A stretch of 22,305 nucleotides of DNA from positions 1 through 22,305 of the forward strand of contig JAKISR010000028.1 in the NCBI GenBank assembly GCA_021648465.1, read 5' to 3'. The DNA comes from Sulfurimonas sp. GTDB lineage: Bacteria > Campylobacterota > Campylobacteria > Campylobacterales > Sulfurimonadaceae. Within the stretch, counting starts at the first letter, position 1; the number at the start of each line of letters is the position of its first letter. The notes beneath the pieces were generated by a model that was not told where the DNA came from, did no database searches, and was given only the letters and a program-made list of their open reading frames with translations. This document shows, piece after piece, positions 14,521 through 22,144 of the stretch. The translations under genes were made by a program, and so were the position numbers.

Positions 14521-15765
14521 CCACTTAACTTCAGCAGTCAACATTCCAGAAGTCCAATTTTCAGCGGAAGAACCATCATATTTTCTACCATCTTCAGCTT
14601 CATATGCTTGTCCTGACAATAACCATTTAATACTTTTATTTTGTTGCCATGCTACACCATAAATTGTATTATTTGTAGTTTGTTCAACTCCTGTTGATTC
14701 TTTTTCAGAAGTCCATTTATCGTAACGAGCAAGTACAGAAAACTGCTTCTTTTCTCCAAAACGATATACTGAATTTATAGAATAGCCATCACCATTATAT
14801 TTACTCGTTCCTTCATAATCATTATCAGCAGTAATATATTGTCCTGCTATTAAAAATGACGGTGTATTATATACTGCATGAAAACCATAAAAAGTGAAAT
14901 CTCTTTCATTTGAATTAGCATCTAAATTACCAGAGTTTTTCATATTATATTGACCAAAAAATGATGTATCTAAATATTCATCTTTTGTAGCTTTTCTTTT
15001 TTTATCTCCGTTTCCTAGAAATGCTAAAGTTGTTCTCCATTCAGCAGAAATTCCAGCACCAACTGTTCCACTAGCTTTATATCCTTCACCATTAAAAAGA
15101 CCTATTTCTGATGTAAAATAAGGAGTGTTTGTTCTAAAATTAAATCCTAAATCAGCTGAAGCTGTAAGCTTAGAAGCCTCACTTGCTTCTGCAAAAACTT
15201 TTGAAATAGAACGCATTCTCCAAGCATTGTTTGACTCATAATCTATCCAAGGTTTATGCACCATACCAATTTCAACACCTGTAGAAGGAAGTATGTCATT
15301 TAAATAAAGATAAGCATATTTAACAAATATATCTGCTTTACCAGAACCATCAATATAAGTACTATCTAAAGTAACACGAACATAATCTTTAGGATTTTCA
15401 AATAGATATGCTTTAACCTGAACATAATTTCTACGCATTTCAAAACTACCTTTATTATCAGCAGAACCGTTTGTATGTTTTTGCGTAAAACCTAAGTAAT
15501 GCTTACCACTAAATTTTAATTTTGAAGATTTTGCGAATACAGAAGTTGATTTTTTAACTTCAGCTAGAACTTCCTTTTTTATATCCTCTTTATCCTGTTT
15601 CGATAAAGTTTTTGATACTTCATTATTGCCCATATCAAGAGCTTTGCGACCTTCTGCTGGATTAATAAATACTTGACCTTTATCATCTACATAAAATTGT
15701 GTAGCACTTAAGCTTGATGTACAGACTACTAAAGCAGCTACTGTTGACAAAATAATTTTTTTCAT
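14518..15765 (-). CDS. Outer-membrane porin, probably phosphate-starvation induced (OprP/OprO-like)
   Basis: 415 residues. A signal peptide spans 1-21 (MKKIILSTVAALVVCTSSLSA, probable cleavage before TQF). Residues about 45-65 form a helical, charged segment (KQDKEDIKKEVLAEVKK), a feature of trimeric porins with an N-terminal coiled coil. The remainder is a run of alternating amphipathic strands (KLKFSGKHYLGFT; YVQVKAYLF; YVRVTLDSTYI) and it ends in W (TAEVKW), suiting an outer-membrane barrel insertion signal. The GMVHKPWIDYESNNAWRMR segment resembles phosphate/pyrophosphate-selective porin types. The promoter carries the same Pho-like module as pstS and pstC, and pstS lies directly upstream on the same strand, so phosphate uptake is the most likely role. 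The specificity is inferred, not shown. Confidence 0.82.
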   Translation of the reverse strand: MKKIILSTVAALVVCTSSLSATQFYVDDKGQVFINPAEGRKALDMGNNEVSKTLSKQDKEDIKKEVLAEVKKSTSVFAKSSKLKFSGKHYLGFTQKHTNGSADNKGSFEMRRNYVQVKAYLFENPKDYVRVTLDSTYIDGSGKADIFVKYAYLYLNDILPSTGVEIGMVHKPWIDYESNNAWRMRSISKVFAEASEASKLTASADLGFNFRTNTPYFTSEIGLFNGEGYKASGTVGAGISAEWRTTLAFLGNGDKKRKATKDEYLDTSFFGQYNMKNSGNLDANSNERDFTFYGFHAVYNTPSFLIAGQYITADNDYEGTSKYNGDGYSINSVYRFGEKKQFSVLARYDKWTSEKESTGVEQTTNNTIYGVAWQQNKSIKWLLSGQAYEAEDGRKYDGSSAENWTSGMLTAEVKW

Positions 15766-15794
15766 TTAGTTCTTTCCTTTTGTTTTATTGATGT

Positions 15795-15828
15795 ATTATA
15801 AAAAAATTTGGTTACATAATGATTACAA
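15795..15828 (-). promoter_or_regulatory. Pho-box-like promoter of the porin gene
   Basis: On the minus strand two 11-bp direct repeats, TGTAATCATTA and TGTAACCAAAT, are followed by a T-run into TATAAT (minus 15800-15795), about 30 bases before the porin ATG. Spacing and core are the same as at pstS and pstC, so a shared phosphate-response activator is inferred. The repeats cover the -35 position. Confidence 0.75.
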
Positions 15829-15891
15829 TAAATCTATGATTTTTATTTGAATTTACTTAAATAGGAGAAGTTAAGATCCAAGTGGTTATTT

Positions 15892-15925
15892 AAAAGGCCC
15901 TTAAAATGAGAATAAAAAGAGCCTT
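15892..15925 (-). terminator. Intrinsic terminator of pstS
   Basis: On the minus strand AAGGCTCTT pairs with AAGGGCCTT (nine pairs with one U-G) and the 3' arm runs into TTTTA. It begins 21 bases after the pstS stop, so it would separate pstS from the porin gene, which has its own promoter. Confidence 0.6.
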
Positions 15926-15945
15926 GGAGCTATAAAAATTTTTAA

Positions 15946-16950
15946 TTACTTTATATTAGTTGCCCAATACTCTCTAATCATATCTTTAGTTGCTTCTGGC
16001 AATGGAATATAACCTAACTTTTTGGCAGATTTATTTCCATTTATGAAAGCATAGTCATAAAACTTTATAACCTTTTTATTCATCTTGGCTTTTTCGATAG
16101 GAAGTAAAATAAATGTAGCTGCAACAATAGGATATGATATATCACCTGGTTGTAAAGCTAACATTGCATAAAAATTATCTTCTTTTGTCCAACTTGCATA
16201 TTTTGCGGCAGCTTTAAAGTTTTCTTCAATAGCTTTTACCCATTTTCCGTTTGCAGTTTGTAATACTGCTGCAGAGAGATGATTTTTCTCTTTATACGCA
16301 TGTTCAATATAACCTATAGAATAAGGAGTTTGTTTAACTAAATTTGCAACACCCTCATTCCCTTTTCCACCTATGCCTACAGCCCAATCGATAGCTTTAC
16401 CGGTACCAAAATTTTCTTTCCAATTTTTTGAACTTCCGCTTAAAAAGTATGTGAAGTTATATGTAGTGCCAGATCCATCAGAACGGCGAACAACAATAAT
16501 TTTCTGATTTGGAAGTTTTATTTTTTTATTATTTACAGCTATTTTTGCATCGTTCCATTTAGTAATTTTTCCAGCAAAAATATCTGCAACAACATCATTA
16601 GATAGTTTTAATGTTTCATCAGCTATCCCTTTTACATTAAAAGCAACTACTATAGAACCTATTGCCGCTGGAAATTGAAAAAGTTTTGCTTTTTTAAGTT
16701 TTTTAGATTTTAAAGGTTTATCAGATGCACCAAAATCTACGATTCTTTTAGTAATCTGTTTAATACCACCGCCTGAACCAATTGATTGGTAATTAACACG
16801 GTTTTTTGTATCTTTTTTATATGAATATGCCCAGTCATAATATAGAGGAGCTGGGAAAGATGCACCTGCACCATTAATTTTATCTGCTGCGAATGAAGAA
16901 CTTACTGTTACCGCTGTTACTAAAACAGTTAAAGCTAATTTTTTTAACAT
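15946..16950 (-). CDS. pstS: Periplasmic phosphate-binding protein of the Pst transporter
   Basis: 334 residues, usual for PstS. The signal peptide is MLKKLALTVLVTAVTVSSSFA, with cleavage likely before ADK. The phosphate-binding segments are present: GAGASFPAPLYYDWAYSY, QSIGSGGGIKQI, FGASDKPL, and RRSDGSGTTYNFTYFLS. The protein delivers phosphate to PstCA. It is unusual in being transcribed away from pstC rather than leading the pstSCAB operon, with its own Pho-like promoter and terminator, so it can be made in larger amounts than the membrane subunits. AAGGA lies seven bases before the ATG. Confidence 0.96.
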   Translation of the reverse strand: MLKKLALTVLVTAVTVSSSFAADKINGAGASFPAPLYYDWAYSYKKDTKNRVNYQSIGSGGGIKQITKRIVDFGASDKPLKSKKLKKAKLFQFPAAIGSIVVAFNVKGIADETLKLSNDVVADIFAGKITKWNDAKIAVNNKKIKLPNQKIIVVRRSDGSGTTYNFTYFLSGSSKNWKENFGTGKAIDWAVGIGGKGNEGVANLVKQTPYSIGYIEHAYKEKNHLSAAVLQTANGKWVKAIEENFKAAAKYASWTKEDNFYAMLALQPGDISYPIVAATFILLPIEKAKMNKKVIKFYDYAFINGNKSAKKLGYIPLPEATKDMIREYWATNIK

Positions 16951-16978
16951 TTTTTTTCCTTTTTGAATGTTTAGTGAA

Positions 16979-17012
16979 ATTATAAAAATTTAATATTACA
17001 GGATGATTACGA
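16979..17012 (-). promoter_or_regulatory. Pho-box-like promoter of pstS
   Basis: On the minus strand CGTAATCATCC and TGTAATATTAA (11-bp period) precede TATAAT at minus 16984-16979. The ATG follows about 29 bases downstream. The second repeat is more diverged than at pstC and the porin, which may mean weaker activator binding. Confidence 0.72.
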
Positions 17013-17034
17013 AAATAATATTTTTCAACTATTT

Positions 17035-17068
17035 TTGTAATCATCTTGTAACCAAAATTTTTTATAAT
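17035..17068 (+). promoter_or_regulatory. Pho-box-like promoter of pstCAB-phoU
   Basis: TGTAATCATCT and TGTAACCAAAA (11-bp period) are followed by TATAAT at 17063-17068, with a leader of about 33 bases to the pstC start. It is arranged head to head with the pstS promoter, the two modules being separated by 22 bases. A dimeric response regulator is the likely binder. Confidence 0.78.
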
Positions 17069-17107
17069 TTCACAACTTATAAATAAAAATTAATTAGAAA
17101 GGTAAGT

Positions 17108-17965
17108 TTGAACGCTATATTAGATAAACTCTTTTTAAATACTACAAAATTTATTGCTATAGCTGTTTTATTAATTGTTGCATGGATTTTTTCAACCTTA
17201 ATAGAGCACTCAATGGTATCATTAGAAGCTTTTGGGTTTAGTTTTGTAACAGAATCAAAATGGGCACCAAATTTAGAAAAATTTGGTGCTCTACCAGCTA
17301 TATATGGCTCTGTTGTCTCAACTTTTTTAGCTATGTTATTAGCTATTCCGATAGCTATTGGTATTGCTATATTTTTAAGTGAATTAGCTCCTCCCAAACT
17401 TAAATCTCTGGTTGGTGTATCTATTGAATTACTTGCTGCTATTCCATCTGTTATATATGGGATGTGGGGTTTATTTTATTTTGTACCTATAATTCGTGAT
17501 ATCTTTGGTGGTATTGGTATAAGTATGCTAACAGCTGGTATTGTTTTATCTATTATGATTTTACCATTTATGGCAGCAGTTACTCGTGATGCAATGAATA
17601 CAACTCCAGATATCTTAAAAGAATCAGCCTATGCTCTTGGTGGAACAAGGTGGGATATTATTAAAGACATAGTTATTCCCTATGCAAAAGCTGGAATTAT
17701 TGGTTCATTTATTTTAGCTCTTGGTCGTGCTATTGGTGAGACAATGGCTGTAACTTTTGTAATGGGTAATGTTCATAAAATATCTCTGGATTTGACAGCA
17801 CCTGCTACATCAATTCCTGTAACTCTTGCAAATGAGTTTACAGAAGCTGATACTGATCTTTATTATTCATCATTATTTGAACTATCGCTTATACTGCTTA
17901 TAATTAGTTTTACAATTATTTCAGTTGCTAAGTTTTATTTCTTACGCAGAAAGAGGAGTTTTTAA
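17108..17965 (+). CDS. pstC: Phosphate ABC transporter permease PstC
   Basis: 285 residues, six predicted membrane helices. The cytoplasmic EAA-type loop ALGGTRWDIIKDIVIPYAKA that contacts PstB is at about 177-196, followed by a helix with LGRAIGETMAV. The start is TTG, supported by AAAGG five bases upstream, giving MNAILDKLF. Its stop shares a base with the pstA start (TAATG). A minus-strand ORF in the same stretch is a shadow. The inner-membrane channel half forms a heterodimer with PstA. Confidence 0.95.
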   Translation: MNAILDKLFLNTTKFIAIAVLLIVAWIFSTLIEHSMVSLEAFGFSFVTESKWAPNLEKFGALPAIYGSVVSTFLAMLLAIPIAIGIAIFLSELAPPKLKSLVGVSIELLAAIPSVIYGMWGLFYFVPIIRDIFGGIGISMLTAGIVLSIMILPFMAAVTRDAMNTTPDILKESAYALGGTRWDIIKDIVIPYAKAGIIGSFILALGRAIGETMAVTFVMGNVHKISLDLTAPATSIPVTLANEFTEADTDLYYSSLFELSLILLIISFTIISVAKFYFLRRKRSF

Positions 17966-18807
17966 TGACTCATACTCAAAAAAGGGTTCTTCTAAATAAT
18001 ATTATAATGACTCTATCAACTATATCAGCAATAATTGGTATAGGATTTTTATTTTGGATATTAGGCATATTAGTTATAAATGGTGTTGATGCTTTAAGTT
18101 GGAATATTTTTACACAAGAGGGGGCACCTCCTGGTTATGAAGATGGTGGATTAAAGCATGCATTAATTGGACAACTTATGATTGTTGGTGTAGCTACATT
18201 TTTTGGTGTACCATTTGGAATATTAGCGGGAACTTACCTTAGTGAATATGGTCAAAAATCTAAATTAGCAGAAACTATTCGTGATGTTTCAGATATTATG
18301 ATGTCTGCTCCAAGTATTGTTATTGGTGCTTTTGTTTATGCAATTGTTGTTGTTCCAATGGGACACTTCAGTGGGTGGGCTGGTTCAATTGCTCTTACTA
18401 TCATTATGCTACCTATTATTTTAAGAACTACAGATGATATGCTCCAACTAGTTCCATCAACACTACGTGAAGCTGCTTTTGCACTTGGTGCTCCTAAATA
18501 TAAAGTAATTACTCAAGTTGTTTATCGTGGAGCTAAAGCTGGAATATTTACAGGTATTTTACTGGGAATTGCTCGTGTAGCAGGTGAAACCGCACCACTT
18601 TTATTTACATCATTTAATGATAATTTTTTAAATACTGATATGATGGAGCCTATGGCTTCGCTTACCGTTACAATGTATAACTATGCAACAAGTCCGTATG
18701 AAGATTGGCAACGCCTAGGTTGGGCAGCAGCTTTTATACTTTCTATGTTTATTTTAACTTTAAATATACTTGGAAGAATTTTTATTATGAAAAAAAGAGA
18801 GAAATAA
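17965..18807 (+). CDS. pstA: Phosphate ABC transporter permease PstA
   Basis: 280 residues with six predicted membrane helices (first at about 15-37). The EAA loop is ALGAPKYKVITQVVYRGAKA, followed by LGIARVAGETAPLLFTS, characteristic of PstA. It overlaps pstC by one base at its start and pstB by one base at its end, so the three are translationally coupled. It is the partner half of the phosphate channel. Confidence 0.95.
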   Translation: MTHTQKRVLLNNIIMTLSTISAIIGIGFLFWILGILVINGVDALSWNIFTQEGAPPGYEDGGLKHALIGQLMIVGVATFFGVPFGILAGTYLSEYGQKSKLAETIRDVSDIMMSAPSIVIGAFVYAIVVVPMGHFSGWAGSIALTIIMLPIILRTTDDMLQLVPSTLREAAFALGAPKYKVITQVVYRGAKAGIFTGILLGIARVAGETAPLLFTSFNDNFLNTDMMEPMASLTVTMYNYATSPYEDWQRLGWAAAFILSMFILTLNILGRIFIMKKREK

Positions 18808-19592
18808 TGGCAACTATCGTCAATATCAAAGAGGAAAAAGCATTAGTAGTTAAAGACTTTGAATTTACTTATGCATCAGCTGATACACCAAGTATAAAAA
18901 AACTAGATATGCCTGTAGCAAAAAATAGTATTACTGCACTTATTGGACCATCTGGCTGTGGAAAAACAACACTTTTAAGAAGTTTTAACCGTATGCATGA
19001 TTTATATCCAGGAAATAGATATGATGGAAAGATTCTTTTTAAAGAAAAAAATATCTTAGGTCCTAAAATTGATCTAATAAATCTTAGAATTCAGATAGGT
19101 ATGATTTTTCAAAAACCTACAGCATTTCCAATGAGTATATTTGATAATGTCGCCTATGGAATGAAGCTTCAGGGTATAAAAAATAAAACTGAACTATATG
19201 ATAGAGTTGAAAAAGCTCTTCGTGATGCGGCCATTTGGAAAGAGGTAAAAGATAGACTTAAACATGATGCAAATGGACTCTCAGGTGGACAGCAACAACG
19301 ATTATGCATAGCTCGTGCTATTGCAGTAGAACCTGAAGTTCTGCTCTTTGATGAGCCAACATCTGCACTTGATCCAATCTCTACAGCAGGAATAGAAGAA
19401 CTAATAATTGAGCTTCGAGAAAGAGTTTCAATAGTTATAGTAACACATAATATGCAACAAGCCGCACGTGTAAGTGACTATACAGGTTTTATGTATTTAG
19501 GTGAGCTTATAGAGTTAGGTCGCACTGAAGAGCTTTTTGTAACACCAAAAGAGAAATTAACTGAAGAATATATAACTGGTAAATTTGGTTGA
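18807..19592 (+). CDS. pstB: Phosphate ABC transporter ATPase PstB
   Basis: 261 residues from the ATG at 18807, which overlaps the pstA stop (TAATG) and has AGAGAGAA upstream. A longer open frame reaching back to 18705 only reads through pstA in another frame. Walker A GPSGCGKTT is at 47-55, the Q-loop segment MIFQKPTAFPMSIFDNVAYG is typical of PstB, and the signature LSGGQQQRLCIARAIA, Walker B VLLFDEPTSALDP and switch His in VTHNMQQAARVSD are all intact. It powers phosphate import. Confidence 0.96.
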   Translation: MATIVNIKEEKALVVKDFEFTYASADTPSIKKLDMPVAKNSITALIGPSGCGKTTLLRSFNRMHDLYPGNRYDGKILFKEKNILGPKIDLINLRIQIGMIFQKPTAFPMSIFDNVAYGMKLQGIKNKTELYDRVEKALRDAAIWKEVKDRLKHDANGLSGGQQQRLCIARAIAVEPEVLLFDEPTSALDPISTAGIEELIIELRERVSIVIVTHNMQQAARVSDYTGFMYLGELIELGRTEELFVTPKEKLTEEYITGKFG

Positions 19593-19618
19593 TATAACCT
19601 AAGATTAAAGGAACTACT

Positions 19619-20290
19619 ATGCCAACGAAATATGACAAAAAAATCAATGATATAAGAGAACAAATATTTACTTTACTAGAAATAATATCTGTAGCAAATA
19701 GATTGTCACTTGAAGCTTTCATAAATAGTGATGAGATTAAATTTAAAGAGGTAAAAACTTCTCTTAGTAAAATTGGTATGAAAGGTGATATTATTGATAA
19801 TGAAATTATTAAAATATTTGCCCTTTTTGGTCCTGAAGCAAAAGAACTTCGTTTTTTAGTTTCATATCTTAAAATGACAAATGAGATTATTCGCATTGGT
19901 GAAGGAATAAGAAAATATTCTCGCCGTATGAATATACATTCACAAAGTGATTGTAATCTTGAACCATTAAAGCCAAGTATTATACTTCTTCATAAAAGTA
20001 CTATTAATGCGCTTAAATATATACAAGAATGTTTTGAGCAAAATGATAAATGTAATTTTGAAGATAATTATCAAAAGGTTCTTGTTGAAGAGAGTATGAA
20101 TGATGATCTATTTTCAGTGCTTGAAAAAGAGATATTTAATCAAATAATTGGAGAAAAAGAACTCTCAATAGAATATGTAAAAGTACTTAGTAGTCTTAGA
20201 AAACTTGAACGCTCTTGTGATCGAACCGTGACTATAGCAAACCTTATGCTTTATGCTAAACAGGGTGGAGAAATCAACCACTTTAACTAA
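19619..20290 (+). CDS. phoU: PhoU-family phosphate signalling protein
   Basis: 223 residues of helical protein with two PhoU repeats. The marks are IIDNEIIKIFALFGPEAKELRFL in the first half, with LKMTNEIIRIGEGIRKYSRR after it, and the related RKLERSCDRTVTIANLMLY near the end. PhoU links the Pst transporter to the phosphate sensor kinase, keeping the regulon off when phosphate is plentiful. It starts 26 bases after pstB with AAAGGA seven bases upstream, so it closes the pstCAB-phoU operon. No kinase or regulator gene is in the window. Confidence 0.9.
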   Translation: MPTKYDKKINDIREQIFTLLEIISVANRLSLEAFINSDEIKFKEVKTSLSKIGMKGDIIDNEIIKIFALFGPEAKELRFLVSYLKMTNEIIRIGEGIRKYSRRMNIHSQSDCNLEPLKPSIILLHKSTINALKYIQECFEQNDKCNFEDNYQKVLVEESMNDDLFSVLEKEIFNQIIGEKELSIEYVKVLSSLRKLERSCDRTVTIANLMLYAKQGGEINHFN

Positions 20291-20336
20291 AAAACAATCA
20301 ACAAAGGCATAACTTTGCGAAACAGTAAAAAAATAT

Positions 20337-20351
20337 GATTAAAATTTAATC
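20337..20351. repeat. Small palindrome in the glnA upstream region
   Basis: GATTAAA and TTTAATC flank a single A, about 33 bases before the probable glnA -10. A second AT palindrome, TTAAATTAATTTAA, lies at 20368-20381, next to it. They could be operator sites or chance in AT-rich DNA. Confidence 0.3.
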
Positions 20352-20383
20352 AACTATTTCAATTTCATTAAATTAATTTAAGA

Positions 20384-20389
20384 TATACT
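20384..20389 (+). promoter_or_regulatory. Probable -10 box for glnA
   Basis: TATACT lies 35 bases before the glnA ATG; the leader carries AGGAGA six bases before the start. No sigma-54 type -24/-12 pair with correct spacing was seen. Confidence 0.45.
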
Positions 20390-20418
20390 ATATGCTATTA
20401 AAATTCAGGAGAAAATGA

Positions 20419-21849
20419 ATGGGAAAATTTGTTAATAATGTAGAAGAATTCTTTACTTTTTGTGAAGATAATGATGTTCAGTTTGTAGATTTAAGATTTA
20501 CTGATATTAAAGGTGCATGGCACCACTTAACTTACAGAATGAGTGCTGTAAATACTGAAAATCTAGAAGCAGGTTTTCCATTTGATGGTTCTTCAGTAGA
20601 AGCATGGCAACCTATTAACAAGTCTGATATGCTTTTAAAAGCTGATTCTACGACTGCTTTTTTAGATCCATTTACTGCTGATCCAACTGTTATTATTTTC
20701 TGTGATGTTTATGACATATATAAGAAACAAGCTTATGAAAGATGTCCTCGTTCAATAGCTAAAGCTGCACTTAAACATGCTGAATCAATCGGTATTGCTG
20801 ATGCTGCATACTTTGGACCAGAGAATGAATTTTTCATCTTTGATAATGTTCAATTTATTGATAATATTAATGAGGCTGGTTATAGAATAGATACTGAAGA
20901 AGGTGAATGGAACTCAAATACAACTTACGAAGATATGTACAATACAGGTCACCGCCCAGGAACCAAAGGGGGCTATTTCCCTGTTCAACCAACTGACTCA
21001 ATGGTAGATATGAGAGCTGAGATGATGCAAATTTTAGAACAAGTTGGTCTTGAAGTTATTCTTGGTCATCACGAAGTTGCACAAGGTCAAGGTGAAATTG
21101 GTATTGTTTTTTCTGACATAATTACTGCATCTGATAATGTTCAAAAATATAAATATGTTGTTAAAATGGTTGCACACTTAAATGGTAAAACTGCTACATT
21201 TATGCCTAAACCACTTTACGGTGATAATGGTAATGGTATGCATGTACACCAATCACTATGGAAAAATGGTAAAAATCTTTTCTATAATGAAGGTCAGTAT
21301 GGTAACCTTTCTGAAATGGCTATTAACTATACTGGTGGTATTTTCAAACACTCACATGCTGTTGCCGCTTTTACTAACCCTTCAACTAACTCTTATAAAA
21401 GACTTATTCCAGGATTTGAAGCTCCAAATATTTTGACTTACTCTTCTCAAAACCGCTCAGCCGCTTGTCGTATCCCATATGGTGCAGGTGAAAAAGCTAC
21501 TCGTATTGAGATGAGATTCCCAGATTCTACTGCTTGTCCTTATCTTGCATTTGCAGTAATGATGATGGCTGGTCTTGATGGTATCAAAAATAAAACTATT
21601 CCTGTTGGTCCAATGGATGAAGATCTGTTTGAGCTTTCTTTAGATGAAATTCGTGAGAAAAATATTCCTCAAATGCCACATACATTGCGTTCATCATTAG
21701 AAGGACTTATTGCAGATAATGATTTCTTAAAACCTGTATTTACCCAAGAATTTATAAATGCTTACCAATCATATAGATTTGAGCGTGATGTTTGGCCTGA
21801 TGAAGGTCGTCCAACTGCTTATGAGTTTAAAACAACTTATCAGTGTTAA
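20419..21849 (+). CDS. glnA: Glutamine synthetase, type I, lacking the adenylylation tyrosine
   Basis: 476 residues, normal for GSI. It joins ammonia to glutamate using ATP and is the main entry of nitrogen at low ammonia. The marks are FTDIKGAWHH, PFDGSSV, GPENEFFIFD, VQPTDSMVDMRAEM, GHHEVAQGQGEIGI, KTATFMPKPLYGDNGNGMH, NRSAACRIPYG and EMRFPDSTACPYL. In E. coli the regulatory tyrosine lies in NLYDLP; here the aligned segment is DLFELS (F404), so regulation by GlnE-type adenylylation is not possible at that residue. I recall the same for Helicobacter pylori GS. It stands alone between phoU and a terminator. Confidence 0.97.
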   Translation: MGKFVNNVEEFFTFCEDNDVQFVDLRFTDIKGAWHHLTYRMSAVNTENLEAGFPFDGSSVEAWQPINKSDMLLKADSTTAFLDPFTADPTVIIFCDVYDIYKKQAYERCPRSIAKAALKHAESIGIADAAYFGPENEFFIFDNVQFIDNINEAGYRIDTEEGEWNSNTTYEDMYNTGHRPGTKGGYFPVQPTDSMVDMRAEMMQILEQVGLEVILGHHEVAQGQGEIGIVFSDIITASDNVQKYKYVVKMVAHLNGKTATFMPKPLYGDNGNGMHVHQSLWKNGKNLFYNEGQYGNLSEMAINYTGGIFKHSHAVAAFTNPSTNSYKRLIPGFEAPNILTYSSQNRSAACRIPYGAGEKATRIEMRFPDSTACPYLAFAVMMMAGLDGIKNKTIPVGPMDEDLFELSLDEIREKNIPQMPHTLRSSLEGLIADNDFLKPVFTQEFINAYQSYRFERDVWPDEGRPTAYEFKTTYQC

Positions 21850-21853
21850 TAAA

Positions 21854-21878
21854 AGCGGGTTTTATCCCGCTACTCTCT
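21854..21878 (+). terminator. Terminator hairpin after glnA
   Basis: AGCGGG pairs with CCCGCT across TTTTAT, five bases after the glnA stop. The following stretch ACTCTCTC is a poor U-run on the plus strand; on the minus strand the hairpin is followed by TTTATT, so it might also stop transcription coming from the right. Confidence 0.6.
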
Positions 21879-21929
21879 CTTTAAGTAAGTCATCCCTCTA
21901 AATAGTTAACTTTTCTATATATTTTTTGT

Positions 21930-21935
21930 TATAAT
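21930..21935 (+). promoter_or_regulatory. Extended -10 promoter before the short ORF
   Basis: The plus strand reads TGTTATAAT, an extended -10, nine bases before the ATG of the short ORF. The transcript would begin about three bases before that ATG, so it would be nearly leaderless. Confidence 0.4.
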
Positions 21936-21944
21936 CATATTGCT

Positions 21945-22100
21945 ATGATTAAAAATCCTTTTTATGAGCCAATATTAGAAATAAAACGCCGAAAAAATCC
22001 AATGGGTGAATATGCTCATCTAAACACAAAAGAACTTCTTGATGCCGTTCGTCAAAGTATACTACCCCAAGAAAATCAAACAACTTTTTGTAAAGTTTAA
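21945..22100 (+). pseudogene. 51-codon ORF, probably a host gene cut by an insertion sequence
   Basis: The ORF reads MIKNPFYEPILEIKRRKNP, then MGEYAHLNTKELLDAVRQSI and LPQENQTTFCKV, then stops. It is not recognised. The first 48 codons look like a soluble protein start with an amphipathic helix (TKELLDAVRQSIL), and the last three codons and stop fall in what I take to be the left end of an IS3-type element, starting TG at about 22089. This suggests that the original gene continued and was interrupted. There is no ribosome site; a TGn-extended TATAAT lies just upstream. It could instead be an intact small gene or not translated. Confidence 0.4.
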
Positions 22101-22123
22101 TTCTCAAAAGAGTAAAATTAAAC
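22095..22123. repeat. Hairpin in the insertion-sequence leader
   Basis: GTTTAATTCTC pairs with GAG plus AATTAAAC, with an AAAA loop and a three-base bulge. It may be part of the terminal repeat or may limit entry of outside transcripts into the transposase gene. Confidence 0.4.
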
Positions 22124-22144
22124 AATAAAAGTAAGGGTATAAAT

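Noticed and set aside
14459..14662. 67-codon plus-strand open frame over the porin 3' end and terminator
   Set aside because: It covers the strong hairpin and the conserved barrel end of the porin; no ribosome site.
17077..17397. Minus-strand 106-codon open frame across the pstC start
   Set aside because: It is antisense to a certain gene and its hydrophobic pattern is the mirror of PstC helices.
18705..18806. N-terminal extension of PstB upstream of 18807
   Set aside because: The extra 34 codons are only the end of pstA in another frame; the ATG at 18807 has coupling and family alignment.
19478..19896. Minus-strand open frames over the end of pstB and phoU
   Set aside because: They are antisense to pstB and phoU, with no domain or start signal.
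20306..20319. Possible sigma-54 promoter (GGCATAACTTTGC) before glnA
   Set aside because: The GG and GC dinucleotides are separated by nine bases instead of ten and the flanking consensus is poor; the TATACT at 20384 explains the start better.
21182..21436. 84-codon open frame within glnA
   Set aside because: It is in another frame of a certain gene.
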